From Clostridium sp. (lineage in GTDB: Bacteria > Bacillota > Clostridia > Clostridiales > Clostridiaceae), in assembly GCA_031292145.1 (NCBI GenBank), contig JARLHR010000140.1, positions 1 through 64,000 of the forward strand: 64,000 bases of DNA, given 5' to 3'. This document shows positions 63,953 to 64,000 of the stretch, one piece after another (position 1 is the stretch's first letter; the number at the start of each line of letters is the position of its first letter). The position numbers and the translations under genes are program-made. The notes under the pieces are model-generated. The model did not search any database and had not been told where the DNA came from. It saw nothing but the letters and a program-made list of their open reading frames with translations.

Positions 63953-64000
63953 ATGATAGATTTTAAAAAAGAAGCCAATCTTATAAGAGATGAACTTATT
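63953..64000 (+). CDS. Start of a probable M20-family amidohydrolase (cut by window)
   Basis: The ATG has GGAGGAATC upstream. The 16 visible residues MIDFKKEANLIRDELI resemble the N-terminus of M20 amidohydrolases (N-acyl-amino-acid deacylases), but this is too short for certainty. It starts 32 bases after the FtsA-like stop and may be cotranscribed. Confidence 0.4.
   Translation, partial: MIDFKKEANLIRDELI

Noticed and set aside
1-64000. tRNA, rRNA or tmRNA genes
   Set aside because: No GTTCRANNC T-arm with a matching acceptor stem and no conserved rRNA blocks were seen while reading both strands.

Overview
The window is a low-GC, AT-rich chromosomal segment of a spore-forming, solventogenic-type Clostridium. 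I infer this from the codon use, the his operon with hisZ, the tig-clpP-clpX-lonB-lon-engB cluster, the SigI/RsgI pair, and secreted proteins carrying Clostridium-type WYY cell-wall-binding repeats. The species cannot be fixed from sequence alone; the Clostridium beijerinckii group is a reasonable guess.

Layout. 0-5.4 kb: a secreted protein, an ABC-2 efflux pair and a sensor kinase/response regulator pair. 5.4-12.5 kb: a zinc phospholipase C-like protein, an MFS exporter, a SigI-type sigma factor with its RsgI-like membrane anti-sigma factor, a lone DUF3800 protein and an AraC regulator. 12.8-19.5 kb: murE-dapA (diaminopimelate branch of cell-wall synthesis), a DUF2087 regulator, an acetyltransferase, a small (p)ppGpp synthetase and an HD-GYP protein. 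20-22.4 kb: cysteine desulfurase-thiI (tRNA thiolation). 25.1-33.0 kb: a ten-gene histidine operon hisZGDCBHAFIE. 34-43.9 kb: trigger factor, ClpP, ClpX, LonB, Lon and EngB, a protein quality-control block. 44.1-45.6 kb: two Cys-rich proteins and one Asn-rich protein. 46.3-53.1 kb: a lone membrane-anchored protein, a PerR-like regulator, small proteins, nicotinate phosphoribosyltransferase and a UvrD-type helicase. 53.2-61.0 kb: an exported-protein island (ricin-type lectin broken by a frameshift, GH16 glucanase, transglutaminase-like protein, purple-acid-phosphatase-like enzyme) with gene debris and a group II intron 3' remnant. 61.8-64 kb: an FtsA-like ATPase with a long C-terminal extension, and the start of a probable M20 peptidase.

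The most unusual content is intergenic. Two unrelated repeat families are scattered through the window. Family 1 (seven copies of about 290 bp plus one miniature) has short terminal inverted repeats and a long central hairpin. Its internal-loop bases are nearly constant, while the helices between them change sequence yet remain complementary. Family 2 (about twelve full, short or solo copies) has GGCACAATC / GTGCC ends and, in the long copies, a second covarying core around a conserved 19-base loop. Its ends coincide with the stop codons of three genes, and its short copies form terminator hairpins. Compensatory change in both families suggests that the folded form (RNA or single-stranded DNA) is under selection. 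No protein in the window is an obvious mobiliser for either.

No tRNA, rRNA, CRISPR array or complete insertion sequence was seen. All positions and start choices come from reading the sequence; no database search was run.
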